The notes: generated by a model not told the origin, from the letters alone. Numbered from the stretch's first letter, positions 8,026 through 16,175 are shown. The stretch is DNA of 37,789 nucleotides from Aliiruegeria lutimaris (GCF_900099935.1 NZ_FNEK01000050.1:1-37789), one strand, 5' to 3'. Program-made: numbers and translations.

Positions 8026-9396
8026 ATGAGCGAGACAGAGACATTGCTGCTGGGGCAGGTGCTGGATATCCACGCCAACCCGTTCGAGGCCCCGCCCGAG
8101 GAAGCCGCCCGCCACGAGCGCCGCGGCGCGGTGCTGCTGCGAGGCAGCGCGATTGTCGAGACCGGCCCGGCGGAGAAGCTGCAAAAGGCCCATCCCCGGG
8201 CGCAGGTCATCGACCACGGAGACGCGCTGATCCTGCCCGGCTTCGTGGATTCGCACGCGCATTACCCGCAGACGGCGATCATCGCCTCCTGGGGCAAGCG
8301 GCTGATCGACTGGCTCAACAGCTATACTTTCCCCGAAGAGATGCGCTTCGGCGACCCGGAATACGCCGCCGAGATCGCCAACCGCTATCTCGACCTGCTG
8401 CTCGCACATGGCACCACCTCGGTTGCCAGTTTCTGCACCATTCACCCGGCTTCGGTGAATGCCTTCTTCGAGGCCGCGGCGGCGCGCAACATGGCTGTAG
8501 CGGCCGGGCGCACCTGCATGGACCGCAACGCCCCCGACGGGCTGCGTGACGATGCGCAGAGCGCCTATGACGAGAGCAAGGCGCTGCTGGAGCGCTGGCA
8601 CGGGCGCGGGCGGGGAATCTACGCGATCACGCCGCGTTTCTCGCCGACCTCGACGCCGGAGCAGCTCGAAGCGCTTGGCAGCCTGTGGAGCGAGCACCCG
8701 GACTGCCCGATGCAGACCCACCTGAGCGAGCAGACCGACGAGGTGGAATGGGTGCGCGAGCTGTATCCCTGCAAGCGCGATTACCTCGACACTTACGAGG
8801 CACATGGATTGTTGGGTCCCGGCGCGATGTTCGGCCACGCGATATGGCTCACCGATAACGAGCGCGCCCGGCTGCGCGCCAGTGGCGCGGCGCTGATCCA
8901 TTGCCCGACCTCGAACACCTTCATCGGCTCGGGGATCTTCGACACCGCACGGGCCATGGGCGAGGGACAAATCGTCGGGCTCGCCACCGATACCGGGGGC
9001 GGTTCGAATTTCTCTATGTTGCACACCATGGCTGCAGCCTACGAGATCGGGCAGCTCGCGGGCGCCGCCCTGCATCCAGCGCAGTTACTCTGGCTGGCGA
9101 CCGAAGGTTCGGCCCGCGCGATGCGCGCCGAGGGTCGGATCGGGACGCTGCGGCCGGGAACGGATGCCGATCTCGTGGTTCTCGATCTCGCCTCGACGCC
9201 GGCCATCGCGCAGCGCGTGGCGCGGGCCGAGACGATCTGGGAGGCGGTTTTCCCGACTATCATGATGGGCGACGACCGGGCCATCGCGTCGGTCTATATC
9301 GCGGGGGAGCGTTACGACGCATTGGTTCCGGGCGGCGACGGGGGCGGGCATAGCCGCAAGCTCCACCCGTTGATTTCCGACAGTCTGGGGCTCTGA
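8026..9396 (+). CDS. guaD: Guanine deaminase
   Basis: A 456-residue amidohydrolase converting guanine to xanthine and ammonia in purine salvage/catabolism. Metal ligands follow the amidohydrolase pattern: PGFVDSHAHYPQ (HxH), MQTHLSEQ, FGHAIWL and ATDTGGGSNFSM (Asp). The block CPTSNTFIGSGIFD and the SWGKRLIDWLNSYTFPEE segment are typical of guanine deaminase rather than cytosine or adenine deaminases. Start chosen at MSETE (8026), although no strong ribosome site is visible. It is divergent from mgtE and ends four bases before the stop of the convergent CAP-domain gene. An 8-oxoguanine deaminase is encoded 0.5 kb further on the opposite strand. Confidence 0.93.
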   Translation: MSETETLLLGQVLDIHANPFEAPPEEAARHERRGAVLLRGSAIVETGPAEKLQKAHPRAQVIDHGDALILPGFVDSHAHYPQTAIIASWGKRLIDWLNSYTFPEEMRFGDPEYAAEIANRYLDLLLAHGTTSVASFCTIHPASVNAFFEAAAARNMAVAAGRTCMDRNAPDGLRDDAQSAYDESKALLERWHGRGRGIYAITPRFSPTSTPEQLEALGSLWSEHPDCPMQTHLSEQTDEVEWVRELYPCKRDYLDTYEAHGLLGPGAMFGHAIWLTDNERARLRASGAALIHCPTSNTFIGSGIFDTARAMGEGQIVGLATDTGGGSNFSMLHTMAAAYEIGQLAGAALHPAQLLWLATEGSARAMRAEGRIGTLRPGTDADLVVLDLASTPAIAQRVARAETIWEAVFPTIMMGDDRAIASVYIAGERYDALVPGGDGGGHSRKLHPLISDSLGL

Positions 9397-9400
9397 GGGA

Positions 9401-9865
9401 TCAGCAGCCGGGGCGTGCCAGCACCATCACCCAGATCCGGTCACCGGCCTCGGCCACGCCGAACTCCGAGACCTTGCGATGCAGCATGTTCTTGCGATGT
9501 CCTTTGGACTTCATCCAGCCTTCCACGACCTGGGGGGCGGTGGAGTAACCCTTGGCAATATTCTCCGCCATCAGGCACGCCCGGTAACCTCGGCGTGCGG
9601 CGCGGTCGCGCAACTGGCGGCCATCGGGGGACTGATGCGAGAAATAGCCCCGCTTCGCCATGTCCGTGGCGTGATCGGCCGCGATTCGATCGAGTGCCGC
9701 CGAGCGATTCAGGGCCGCCCGCCCGTTGCGTTGCCGCTGCTTGTTGACAAGCGTCGTCATGCCCGATGTCACCTCGGCGGTCAGCCAGAGATCTGTCGTT
9801 TCCTGCGGCGCGGGCGTGGCCCAAAGGTGTAGCGATGCCATCAGGGCAACGAGCGTCTGGAACAT
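9401..9865 (-). CDS. Secreted CAP-domain (SCP/YkwD-like) protein
   Basis: A 154-residue protein with a short hydrophobic N-terminus (MFQTLVALMASLHLWATPA) that looks like a signal peptide, then one CAP domain: LNRSAALDRIAADHATDMAKRGYFSHQSPDG, LMAENIAKGY and GWMKSKGHRKNML, ending in VMVLARPGC. The histidines in FSH and GHRKN sit at the usual CAP cavity positions. Bacterial CAP proteins are exported and their molecular role is mostly unknown. CACAGGAGG lies upstream of the start at 9865, a strong ribosome site. It is the last gene of a minus-strand run after the 8-oxoguanine deaminase gene, 45 bases away. Confidence 0.88.
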   Translation of the reverse strand: MFQTLVALMASLHLWATPAPQETTDLWLTAEVTSGMTTLVNKQRQRNGRAALNRSAALDRIAADHATDMAKRGYFSHQSPDGRQLRDRAARRGYRACLMAENIAKGYSTAPQVVEGWMKSKGHRKNMLHRKVSEFGVAEAGDRIWVMVLARPGC

Positions 9866-9910
9866 GGTGGCCTCCTGTGGTTTCGGGGGAGTTTACCCGG
9901 CAGAGGTTTC

Positions 9911-11251
9911 TCAGTCATTGACCAATTGCCGGGCGAGCCTGTTGGCGCGCTCCACCAGCATCCCGGCATCGAGACCCGTTAGAACGCCGCCCGAAACAAC
10001 GGCGCGCCCCTCGACCAGCAGATCCCGCACCCGGCGCGGTCCAGCCAGCAGGAGGGCGACTGGGTCCCAGGAACCGGCGCTGTCCAGCCCCGAGATGTCC
10101 CAGATGGCGATGTCGGCCCGCTTGCCGGGCGCGATGGCGCCGCAATCCGGCCGCCCGAGCACCGTCGCTCCGCCCAGCGTGGCAATTTCCAGCGCCTCCC
10201 GCGCGGACATCGCATCGGCCCCGAAGCCCACGCGTTGCAGCAGCATCGCCTGCCGCGCTTCCGAGGCGAGGTCCCCGGCATCGTTGCTCGCCGAGCCGTC
10301 GACGCCGAGCCCCACCGGCACGCCGGCATCGCGCATCGCGCGTACGGGAGCAATGCCGGAGCCGAGCCGGCAGTTCGAGCAGGGGCAATGGGCAACGCCG
10401 GTTCCGCTGCGGGCAAAGAGGTCGATCTCGCGCCCGTCGAGCTTGACGCAATGAGCGTGCCAGACATCCTCGCCGGTCCAGCCAAGCTGTTCGGCATAGT
10501 CGCCGGGCCGGCAGCCGAAATTTTCGAGCGAATAGGCGATATCCTCGTCATTCTCGGCCAGGTGCGTGTGCAGGCGAACGCCTTTTTCCCGCGCCAGGAT
10601 GGCCGAATCCCGCATCAATTCGCGGCTGACCGAGAAGGGCGAGCAAGGGGCGAGACCGACGCGCAGCATCGCACCCTCGGCGCGGTCGTTACAGGCGTCG
10701 ATCAGGCGCTCGCTGTCACGCAGGATCGCGGCCTCGTCTTCCACCAGCGCGTCGGGCGGCAGACCGCCCTTGCTCTCGCCGATGGACATGGAGCCGCGCG
10801 TCGGGTGGAAGCGCAGCCCGATCGTCTTTGCCGCCTCGATCGAATCGTCCAGCCGCGCGCCATTCGGGAACAGGTAGAGGTGGTCCGACGACATGGTGCA
10901 GCCCGACAGCGCCAGTTCGGCAAGGCCGAGCTGGGTCGAAACTCGGATCTCCTCCGGGCCCATGCGGGCCCAGATCGGGTAAAGCACCTTGAGCCACCCG
11001 AAGAGTAGCGCGTCCTGCGCGGCGGGAACGGCGCGGGTTAGGGTCTGGAACAAGTGATGATGCGTATTCACAAGGCCGGGCGTAATCAGGCAACCCGAGG
11101 CGTCCAGCGATTCCGCTCCGTTCAGCGGCAGTTCGCGGCCAATCTCGGCAATGACGCCGTTCTTTATGCGGATATCGGCGCCGGTCAGCTCCCGGCGGGT
11201 CTCATCCATCGTCACGAGATGCGCGGCGTTGCGAATCAGCTTGTGTGTCAT
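9911..11251 (-). CDS. 8-oxoguanine deaminase
   Basis: A 446-residue amidohydrolase of the TrzA/AtzB-like group. Motifs: GLVNTHHHLFQTLTRA, SGCTMSSDHLYLFPNG, RLHTHLAEND, WHAHCVKLD and GLGVDGSASNDAGD, which supply the zinc ligands and catalytic residues. The SSDHLYLFP and HHHLFQTLTR blocks match enzymes shown to deaminate 8-oxoguanine to urate and also isocytosine; substrate is inferred from this match. Start MTHKL at 11251 overlaps the stop of the hisN-like gene by four bases (ATGA), so the two are translationally coupled. Length is normal for the group. Guanine deaminase on the facing strand makes this a purine-base deamination neighbourhood. Confidence 0.88.
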   Translation of the reverse strand: MTHKLIRNAAHLVTMDETRRELTGADIRIKNGVIAEIGRELPLNGAESLDASGCLITPGLVNTHHHLFQTLTRAVPAAQDALLFGWLKVLYPIWARMGPEEIRVSTQLGLAELALSGCTMSSDHLYLFPNGARLDDSIEAAKTIGLRFHPTRGSMSIGESKGGLPPDALVEDEAAILRDSERLIDACNDRAEGAMLRVGLAPCSPFSVSRELMRDSAILAREKGVRLHTHLAENDEDIAYSLENFGCRPGDYAEQLGWTGEDVWHAHCVKLDGREIDLFARSGTGVAHCPCSNCRLGSGIAPVRAMRDAGVPVGLGVDGSASNDAGDLASEARQAMLLQRVGFGADAMSAREALEIATLGGATVLGRPDCGAIAPGKRADIAIWDISGLDSAGSWDPVALLLAGPRRVRDLLVEGRAVVSGGVLTGLDAGMLVERANRLARQLVND

Positions 11252-12051
11252 GCCAAAAGTGCCAGCGCCTCTGCGAGGATCTGACGGTTGGCCGCGGCGA
11301 CCACCTGACCGCCGGCATGGGCCGGGCCGCCCTGCCAGTCCGTCACGCAACCGCCCGCGGCCTCGATCACCGCGATGGGGGCGCAGATGTCGTAATCGTT
11401 CAACCCGGCCTCGATCACCAAGTCGATCTGGCCTAGCGCCAGCAGGCCATAGGCATAGCAATCGGTGCCGAAACGCGTCAGGCGGACCTTGCCCGAGACC
11501 CGCTCGAAGGCCGCGCGCTCGTCGAGCGTGCCGATCTCGGGAAAGGTCGAAAACAGGATCGCATCCGACAGCGGGCGCGGCGCGCGGGTGGACAGATCCC
11601 GGTTCCCATGCGGGCTGCAATGGCGCGCGATAGCGGTGCCACCTTCCCAGCGTTCACCGGTAAAGGGCTGGTCGATGATGCCATGCACCGGGCCGTCCGC
11701 GGAACACAGCGCGATCAGCGTGCCCCAGGTGGGCGTGCCGGCCATGTAGGCGCGCGTGCCGTCGATCGGGTCCAGAACCCAGCGGTATCCGCTCGTGCCG
11801 GGCGTGAAGCCGAACTCCTCGCCCTGGATGGCGTCTTGTGGGCGGCGCTCGGCGAGAGTGGCCCGCATCGCCTGCTCCGCGGCGCGGTCGGCCTCGGTCA
11901 CGGGGTCGAACCCGGAGGAAAGCTTGTTGGCGATATCGAGGCCGGAAGACCGGAACAGCGGCAGGGTCGTCCCTCGGGCCGCGTCGGCAAGCGCATTCGC
12001 GGTTTCGCTGATATCGCGGAAGAATTCTGGGGTGAGCGGGCTGTTTGTCAT
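11248..12051 (-). CDS. hisN: Inositol monophosphatase-family phosphatase, HisN-type histidinol-phosphatase
   Basis: A 267-residue Mg2+-dependent phosphatase. Visible motifs are DPVTEADRAAEQAMR, IQGEEFG (Glu ligand), WVLDPIDGTRAYMAG (the DPIDGT metal site) and LNDYDICAPIAVIEAAGG (the last Asp ligand). The GTRAYMAGTPTWGTLIAL segment is typical of HisN, which makes histidinol from histidinol phosphate, the penultimate step of histidine synthesis, in actinobacteria and many alphaproteobacteria. Activity on other sugar or inositol phosphates cannot be ruled out. No other his genes are nearby; the gene instead overlaps the 8-oxoguanine deaminase gene and follows a Cro/CI regulator gene by 79 bases. 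Confidence 0.85.
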   Translation of the reverse strand: MTNSPLTPEFFRDISETANALADAARGTTLPLFRSSGLDIANKLSSGFDPVTEADRAAEQAMRATLAERRPQDAIQGEEFGFTPGTSGYRWVLDPIDGTRAYMAGTPTWGTLIALCSADGPVHGIIDQPFTGERWEGGTAIARHCSPHGNRDLSTRAPRPLSDAILFSTFPEIGTLDERAAFERVSGKVRLTRFGTDCYAYGLLALGQIDLVIEAGLNDYDICAPIAVIEAAGGCVTDWQGGPAHAGGQVVAAANRQILAEALALLA

Positions 12052-12130
12052 CTGAGGCTCCGGTCCGGCAGGGCAGGGGCGCGAGCCCCCCGTTGCGCGG
12101 TAGCGGTGTGATGCGTCCCGGTCAACCCGG

Positions 12131-12490
12131 TCAGGCGGCGTTGGACAGGACCTTTGCCAGCTCGAAGAGTTGCCGGCGCTGATTCTCGGGGATCGCGTAA
12201 TAGGCGCGGACCAGTTCGAGCGCCTCGCGATCCGCCAGCAGGTCTCCGGCCGGCGCTTTCTGATCGGCAGCATTGTCGAGTCCGCCAAAGAAAAAGGCGA
12301 CACCGACATTCAGCGCGTCGGAAATGTCCCAAAGCCGGGAGGCACTGACGCGATTGGCGCCGGTTTCGTATTTCTGGATTTGTTGAAACTTGATGCCGAC
12401 CTTCTCGGCGAGCTGTTGCTGGGTCATTCCCAGCATCCATCGTCTGTGGCGAATTCGTTTTCCGACATGCGTGTCAACAGGATGAGTCAT
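12131..12490 (-). CDS. Cro/CI (XRE) family transcriptional regulator
   Basis: A 119-residue DNA-binding protein. The helix-turn-helix spans residues 10-65: GKRIRHRRWMLGMTQQQLAE, KVGIKFQQIQKYETGANRVS and ASRLWDISDALNV. The C-terminal part, FFFGGL then REALELVRAYYAIPENQRRQLFELAKVL, may mediate dimerisation. This short form is widespread in Rhodobacteraceae. Start chosen at 12490 with AGAGGGA upstream; the frame extends to 12802 but the extra residues are not protein-like. It is first in the minus-strand run with hisN, 8-oxoguanine deaminase and the CAP gene. Its target is unknown. Confidence 0.93.
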   Translation of the reverse strand: MTHPVDTHVGKRIRHRRWMLGMTQQQLAEKVGIKFQQIQKYETGANRVSASRLWDISDALNVGVAFFFGGLDNAADQKAPAGDLLADREALELVRAYYAIPENQRRQLFELAKVLSNAA

Positions 12491-12835
12491 GAATTTCCCT
12501 CTCAACCAGAGCTTGCCATCTGGAGAGCGCCGGAAAAGGGATGGCGGTATCAATCGAGACGGCAGGACAGTAAACAACTTACGCCACGGATATCGCGGAA
12601 AAATCGGGAAGAATCCAAGAAAATTTTCGTCGTCTTTAAAGAGTGGGCGGTCTGGCCGCATTCGAGCGATGGGAGAGTCGCGAACTGCATTGCAATTTGC
12701 AGATCTCTCGTGCGTTTTTTCGGGAATACATCGCGCAGAACCGGTGCGCACCCTGTCGATAGCTGTTGTGAAACGGAGTTTCGGTCTGGTCGGTTTCTCC
12801 ATAGGATGGCTGGAGCCAGTTTCACGGAGCAGACG
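12491..12835. other. Divergent promoter region between the Cro/CI regulator and the quinone oxidoreductase
   Basis: This 345-base gap must hold promoters for both divergent genes. It is richer in A and T around 12560-12660 than the flanking genes. Frames crossing it are not convincing as proteins. The only clear structure is the dyad at 12673-12709. Confidence 0.6.
12673..12709. promoter_or_regulatory. Candidate operator dyad
   Basis: Two nested inverted pairs: GAGAG with CTCTC outside and CTGCA with TGCAG inside, centred on a TTGCAA core. It lies in the divergent region upstream of the Cro/CI gene and of the oxidoreductase gene. TTGCAA-type cores occur in sites of some alphaproteobacterial XRE regulators; binding here is a guess. 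Confidence 0.3.
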
Positions 12836-13798
12836 ATGCGTGCTTTTCTAATCCCGGACTTCGAGTCCCCTCCGCGGTTGGTGGAGCTGCCGCCTGTGCC
12901 ACCGGCGGCCGGCGAAGTGACCATCGAGATCGAAGCCTGCGGGTTGAATTTCGCCGACCTGCTCATGTCCAGGGGCAAATACCAGGAACGGCCGGAGCCT
13001 CCGGTGACGCTCGGCATGGAGATGGCCGGAACGATCATCCGTCTGGGAGAAGGTATCACGGGGCTTGTACCCGGCGATCGGGTCGCCGTTTTTAATGGTC
13101 AGGGCGGGCTTGCCGAAGAGGCGAACGTGCCAGCTGAACGCTGTTTGAAGCTGCCCGAAGGAATGCCCGCGAGCCATGCCGCGGCCTTTCAGGTGGCCTA
13201 TGGAACCTCGCATGTGGCGCTTGCGCACAAGGCGCGACTGCAACCGGGAGAGCGGCTGGTCGTGACCGGTGCGGCCGGGGGGGTCGGGCTGACCGCGGTG
13301 GAGATCGGTGCGTTGATGGGGGCGGAAGTTGTTGCCATCGCCCGCGGCCCCGAGAAGCTGGAGGTTGCCCGCAAGGCCGGGGCGACTCATCTCATCGATG
13401 CAGAGAGCGAAGATATTCGCGGCCAGATCAAGGCGCTTGGCGGCGCTGACGTGGTGTACGAGGCGGTCGGCGGAGAGCTTTTCAACCAGTGTTTCCGGGC
13501 GACCAACCCGGACGGCCGGATCCTTGCCATCGGCTTTGCCGGCGGTGAGGTGCCGCAGATCAAGGCGAACCACCTTCTGGTCAAGAACCTCTCGGTGATC
13601 GGGCTCTACTGGGGGGGCTATCTCGCCTTTCGTCCCTCCGTCCTGACGGACTCGGTTGCGCAACTGTTCGACTGGTACGCGCAGGGGCGCCTGCAGCCGC
13701 ATGTCAGCCACGAATTGCCGTTGGATCAGGCAGCGGAGGCGCTGGAGTTGCTCAGGCAGCGACGCTCGACTGGGAAGGTCGTGGTGAGGATGCGGTAA
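12836..13798 (+). CDS. NAD(P)H:quinone oxidoreductase-like, zinc-free MDR family
   Basis: A 320-residue medium-chain dehydrogenase/reductase of the quinone oxidoreductase (zeta-crystallin) group. The N-terminal catalytic domain has ACGLNFADLLMSRGKYQERPEPP and LGMEMAGTI. The nucleotide-binding domain starts near residue 140 with VTGAAGGVGLTAVEIG, and the C-terminus has HELPLDQAAEALELLRQR and TGKVVV. The zinc-ligand cysteines of alcohol dehydrogenases are absent. Start at 12836 follows CGGAG. The last 47 bases overlap the convergent LysR gene. Actual substrate (quinone, enone or acyl-CoA) is unknown. Confidence 0.9.
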   Translation: MRAFLIPDFESPPRLVELPPVPPAAGEVTIEIEACGLNFADLLMSRGKYQERPEPPVTLGMEMAGTIIRLGEGITGLVPGDRVAVFNGQGGLAEEANVPAERCLKLPEGMPASHAAAFQVAYGTSHVALAHKARLQPGERLVVTGAAGGVGLTAVEIGALMGAEVVAIARGPEKLEVARKAGATHLIDAESEDIRGQIKALGGADVVYEAVGGELFNQCFRATNPDGRILAIGFAGGEVPQIKANHLLVKNLSVIGLYWGGYLAFRPSVLTDSVAQLFDWYAQGRLQPHVSHELPLDQAAEALELLRQRRSTGKVVVRMR

Positions 13799-14654
13799 GC
13801 GCGTCGCTGCGATAGGCCTCTCGCACCAGTTCCACCAAGGCATCCTCGGCACGGCCCCGGGCGAGCTCGTAGACGTAGAGGTTGATCGAGTAGCTCGGCA
13901 AATCGGGCAGGTTTCCGTTATGCTCGATCCTCTCCAGGAAGGGCGGCTCGGTTCCTTCCAGCATGAGCGCGATTGCAAGGTCGGCCCGGACGGTGGCTTC
14001 AATGGTGCGGTCCGATTCTGATTCGACGGCGAGTTCCCAGGTGATCCCGCATTTCTCCATCGCTCGAATGCCGGCGGCGCGGAACATGCATTGACGGCCC
14101 GAACCGAAGCGCAAAGGCCGCTGGCGCCAGCAGGAGCCACCCTTTGCGCCAATCCAGACAAGGGGCTTCTCGCTAAGTACTTCCGCCGCTTCCGGGTGGC
14201 TCTGTTCGGTGGTCAGGATCATGGTGAACTGCCCGCGCGCGAACTGGTTCAGGAGTGCCCGGGAGTAGGACGAGACAAGGTTCACCCGCACACGCGGGAA
14301 GGCCGCGTTGAAGCGGCGCAGGATCTCCGGAACATGCGGGTACACGATGTCGTGCGGCACGCCGAGCGTGATCTCGCCCCCAAAATCATGCGCGGTGAGC
14401 CGGTCGATGGCCTCGTCATTAAGGTTCAACATTCGGCGGGCGTAGGAAACAAGCTGTTCTCCGTTCGAGGTCAATGAAACGCCCCGTCCGGATCGTTCCA
14501 GCAACTCGACATCGAGAGACTCTTCCAACCTCTTGATCTGCATGGAAACTGCGGATTGCGTAATGTTGAGATAACCAGCTGCACGGGTCACCCCGCCGCT
14601 ATCGGCCACCGCCACGAAGGAGCGTAGAGCTGTCAAATCCAGATTGCGGGGCAT
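13752..14654 (-). CDS. LysR-family transcriptional regulator
   Basis: A 300-residue regulator. The winged helix-turn-helix is at residues 5-65 (LDLTALRSFVAVADSGGVTRAAGYLNITQSAVSMQIKRLE is the usual pattern, split here: LDLTALRSFVAVADSGG, then TRAAGYLNITQSAVSMQIKR), followed by a substrate-binding domain beginning near GGEITLGVPHDIVYP. The effector is unknown. The gene converges on and overlaps the end of the oxidoreductase gene. Upstream, at 14667-14690, the intergenic bases contain ATTC-N6-GAAT, which could be part of an autoregulatory site. The divergent DUF1127 gene starts 125 bases away. Confidence 0.93.
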   Translation of the reverse strand: MPRNLDLTALRSFVAVADSGGVTRAAGYLNITQSAVSMQIKRLEESLDVELLERSGRGVSLTSNGEQLVSYARRMLNLNDEAIDRLTAHDFGGEITLGVPHDIVYPHVPEILRRFNAAFPRVRVNLVSSYSRALLNQFARGQFTMILTTEQSHPEAAEVLSEKPLVWIGAKGGSCWRQRPLRFGSGRQCMFRAAGIRAMEKCGITWELAVESESDRTIEATVRADLAIALMLEGTEPPFLERIEHNGNLPDLPSYSINLYVYELARGRAEDALVELVREAYRSDALTASSPRPSQSSVAA

Positions 14655-14779
14655 GCATCATATTCCGTTATGAATCGGTTCAAAAACATTCGTTTTTAAA
14701 ATTAACCATAGTCCCCCATATAGATCAATAGAATTGATGGCAGGCGAAGCCTTGTTCACGAGAAGTTAAGGAAACCGCA

Positions 14780-14995
14780 ATGAGCGCACATAGCACCAAT
14801 ACACCGCTCGTCGGTGCGATGCACCACATGGGCTTCTTCTCCCGAATCGTGGAGATGATCGCAGTTCACAAGCAGCGCCGGGACCTGGCCAAGCTGGATG
14901 ATCGCGCCCTTAAGGATATCGGCATCAGCCGCTACGAGGCCGAAGTCGAATCGTCCCGCCCGGCCTGGGATGTGCCGCATCACTGGATGGATTGA
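14780..14995 (+). CDS. DUF1127 (YjiS-like) small protein
   Basis: A 71-residue basic protein with the DUF1127 core QRRDLAKLDDRALKDIGISR followed by YEAEVESSRPAWD. Short DUF1127 proteins in alphaproteobacteria are small arginine-rich proteins; some studies connect them with RNA turnover and phosphate or carbon metabolism, but the function of this longer version with an N-terminal extension (MSAHSTNTPLVGAMHHMGFF) is not known. Start at 14780 follows TTAAGGAAA. The upstream 125 bases are AT-rich and shared with the divergent LysR gene. A hairpin at 15080-15105 lies downstream. Confidence 0.88.
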   Translation: MSAHSTNTPLVGAMHHMGFFSRIVEMIAVHKQRRDLAKLDDRALKDIGISRYEAEVESSRPAWDVPHHWMD

Positions 14996-15038
14996 TCTGG
15001 CCTTTCTCGCCGTTGGTTACGAAAGCGGACGGGAAAGA

Positions 15039-15067
15039 CTTGAAATGGGGCCTCCGCCCGACGATAT
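15039..15067 (+). promoter_or_regulatory. Candidate RpoH (sigma-32) promoter of the Bax-inhibitor gene
   Basis: CTTGAA at 15039-15044, 17 bases, then CGATAT at 15062-15067. The alphaproteobacterial RpoH consensus is close to CTTGAA-N16/17-CCATAT, so there is one mismatch. The clpB promoter in this window has the same spacing. A start site near 15074 would put the hairpin 15080-15102 at the very 5' end of the transcript. Confidence 0.4.
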
Positions 15068-15079
15068 TCATCCTAAATA

Positions 15080-15105
15080 CGCCCGCTGCAAATCAGCGGG
15101 CGTTT
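15080..15105 (+). terminator. Hairpin between the DUF1127 and Bax-inhibitor genes
   Basis: CGCCCGCTG and CAGCGGGCG form a perfect 9-bp stem with loop CAAAT, followed by TTT. It fits a terminator for the DUF1127 gene, or a 5' leader hairpin if the promoter at 15039 is real. Confidence 0.65.
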
Positions 15106-15129
15106 CTCGGAACACGAACGGAGGTAATC

Positions 15130-15912
15130 ATGGCTGAATTTGACACGATCCGGACGGCTGGCGTTTCTGGCGCCCGCGCCGTCCAGATCGACGAGGGCCT
15201 TCGCGCCCACATGAACAAGGTCTACGGCACGATGTCCGTGGGCATGCTCATTACTGCGCTCGCCGCCTGGGCGATTTCCGGACTGGCGACCACGAGCGAC
15301 CCGGCACTTGCCGCCGCGCAACTGCGCCCTGACCTGTATATGACCAATTTCGGTATGGCGATCTACGCCTCACCGCTGAAATGGGTCATCATGTTCGCAC
15401 CGCTGGCCTTTGTCTTCGGCATGTCCGCCGCGATAAACCGCATGTCTGCGGCCACCGCGCAGTTGATGTTCTACGCGTTCGCAACCGTGATGGGCCTTTC
15501 GCTCAGCTCGATTTTCCTCGTCTACACCACGACCTCCATCGCGCAGGTCTTCCTGATCACCTCGATCTCCTTTGCCGGTCTGTCGCTCTATGGCTACACG
15601 ACCAAGAAGGACCTTTCGGGGATGGGAACGTTCCTGATGATGGGCCTGATCGGCCTGATCGTGGCGATGGTCGTCAATCTGTTCCTTCAGTCGGATGCGA
15701 TGACCTTCGCGATCTCGGCCATCGGTGTGCTGATTTTCGCTGGTCTGACCGCCTATGACACGCAGAACATCAAGAACACCTACATCCAGATGGCCATGAC
15801 CGGCGATCAGGAATGGCTGGGCAAAGCCGCGATCATGGGAGCGCTGAGCCTCTACCTGGACTTCATCAACATGTTCCTCATGCTGTTGCAGCTCTTCGGC
15901 AACCGCGAGTGA
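15130..15912 (+). CDS. Bax inhibitor-1/YccA family membrane protein
   Basis: A 260-residue inner-membrane protein with about seven hydrophobic segments after an N-terminal cytoplasmic part (MAEFDTIRTAGVSGARAVQIDEGLRAHMNKVYG). Family features are MSVGMLITALAAW, the FYAFATVMGLSLSSIF helix, LYGYTTKKDLSGMG, LTAYDTQNIKN (the conserved Asp) and the C-terminal ALSLYLDFINMFLMLLQLFG. E. coli YccA interacts with the FtsH protease, and the Bacillus member is a pH-sensitive calcium leak channel; here the role is inferred only to family level. Start at 15130 follows GGAGGT. A strong terminator follows at 15939. Confidence 0.95.
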   Translation: MAEFDTIRTAGVSGARAVQIDEGLRAHMNKVYGTMSVGMLITALAAWAISGLATTSDPALAAAQLRPDLYMTNFGMAIYASPLKWVIMFAPLAFVFGMSAAINRMSAATAQLMFYAFATVMGLSLSSIFLVYTTTSIAQVFLITSISFAGLSLYGYTTKKDLSGMGTFLMMGLIGLIVAMVVNLFLQSDAMTFAISAIGVLIFAGLTAYDTQNIKNTYIQMAMTGDQEWLGKAAIMGALSLYLDFINMFLMLLQLFGNRE

Positions 15913-15938
15913 GCAAACCGCTCCAGACGTGATTTCGA

Positions 15939-15964
15939 AAGGCCGGGGAAACCCGGCCTTTTTT
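15939..15964 (+). terminator. Rho-independent terminator of the Bax-inhibitor gene
   Basis: AAGGCCGGG, loop GAAA, CCCGGCCTT, then a run of six T (15959-15964). Textbook intrinsic terminator 26 bases past the stop codon. Confidence 0.93.
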
Positions 15965-16175
15965 GTTCCGATGTGCTCTGCCCCCCCCGCGCTATTGCAA
16001 GCGCTCCCCCCGAGGGAAGCTGCGAGAGTTGAGGGGAGGAGTGCCGCCTTTTTTCATCTTTTCGATAAATACCTCGACCGGCGGCACGATCCGCAGGATC
16101 GTTTGCATGTTGGTTCGTGAGCGTTTTTCTCGTCCGAAATATGGACCGGCGAGGACTACGTTTGGGCCTAAAACC
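15965..16175. other. Convergent intergenic region holding a family C repeat
   Basis: Between the Bax-inhibitor terminator and the rpmG terminator. No gene seen. It includes GCGCTCCCCCCGAGGG at 16001-16016, a fragment of the same repeat found at 22890 and 35336, and a fuller element at 16055-16102. Confidence 0.6.
16055..16102 (-). repeat. Dispersed hairpin repeat, family C, copy 1
   Basis: On the minus strand: hairpin ACGATCC-TGC-GGATCGT, then GCCGCCGGTCGAGGTATTT and GAAAAGATG. It matches the plus strand at 22801-22848 at most positions, with the same hairpin arms. Confidence 0.7.
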
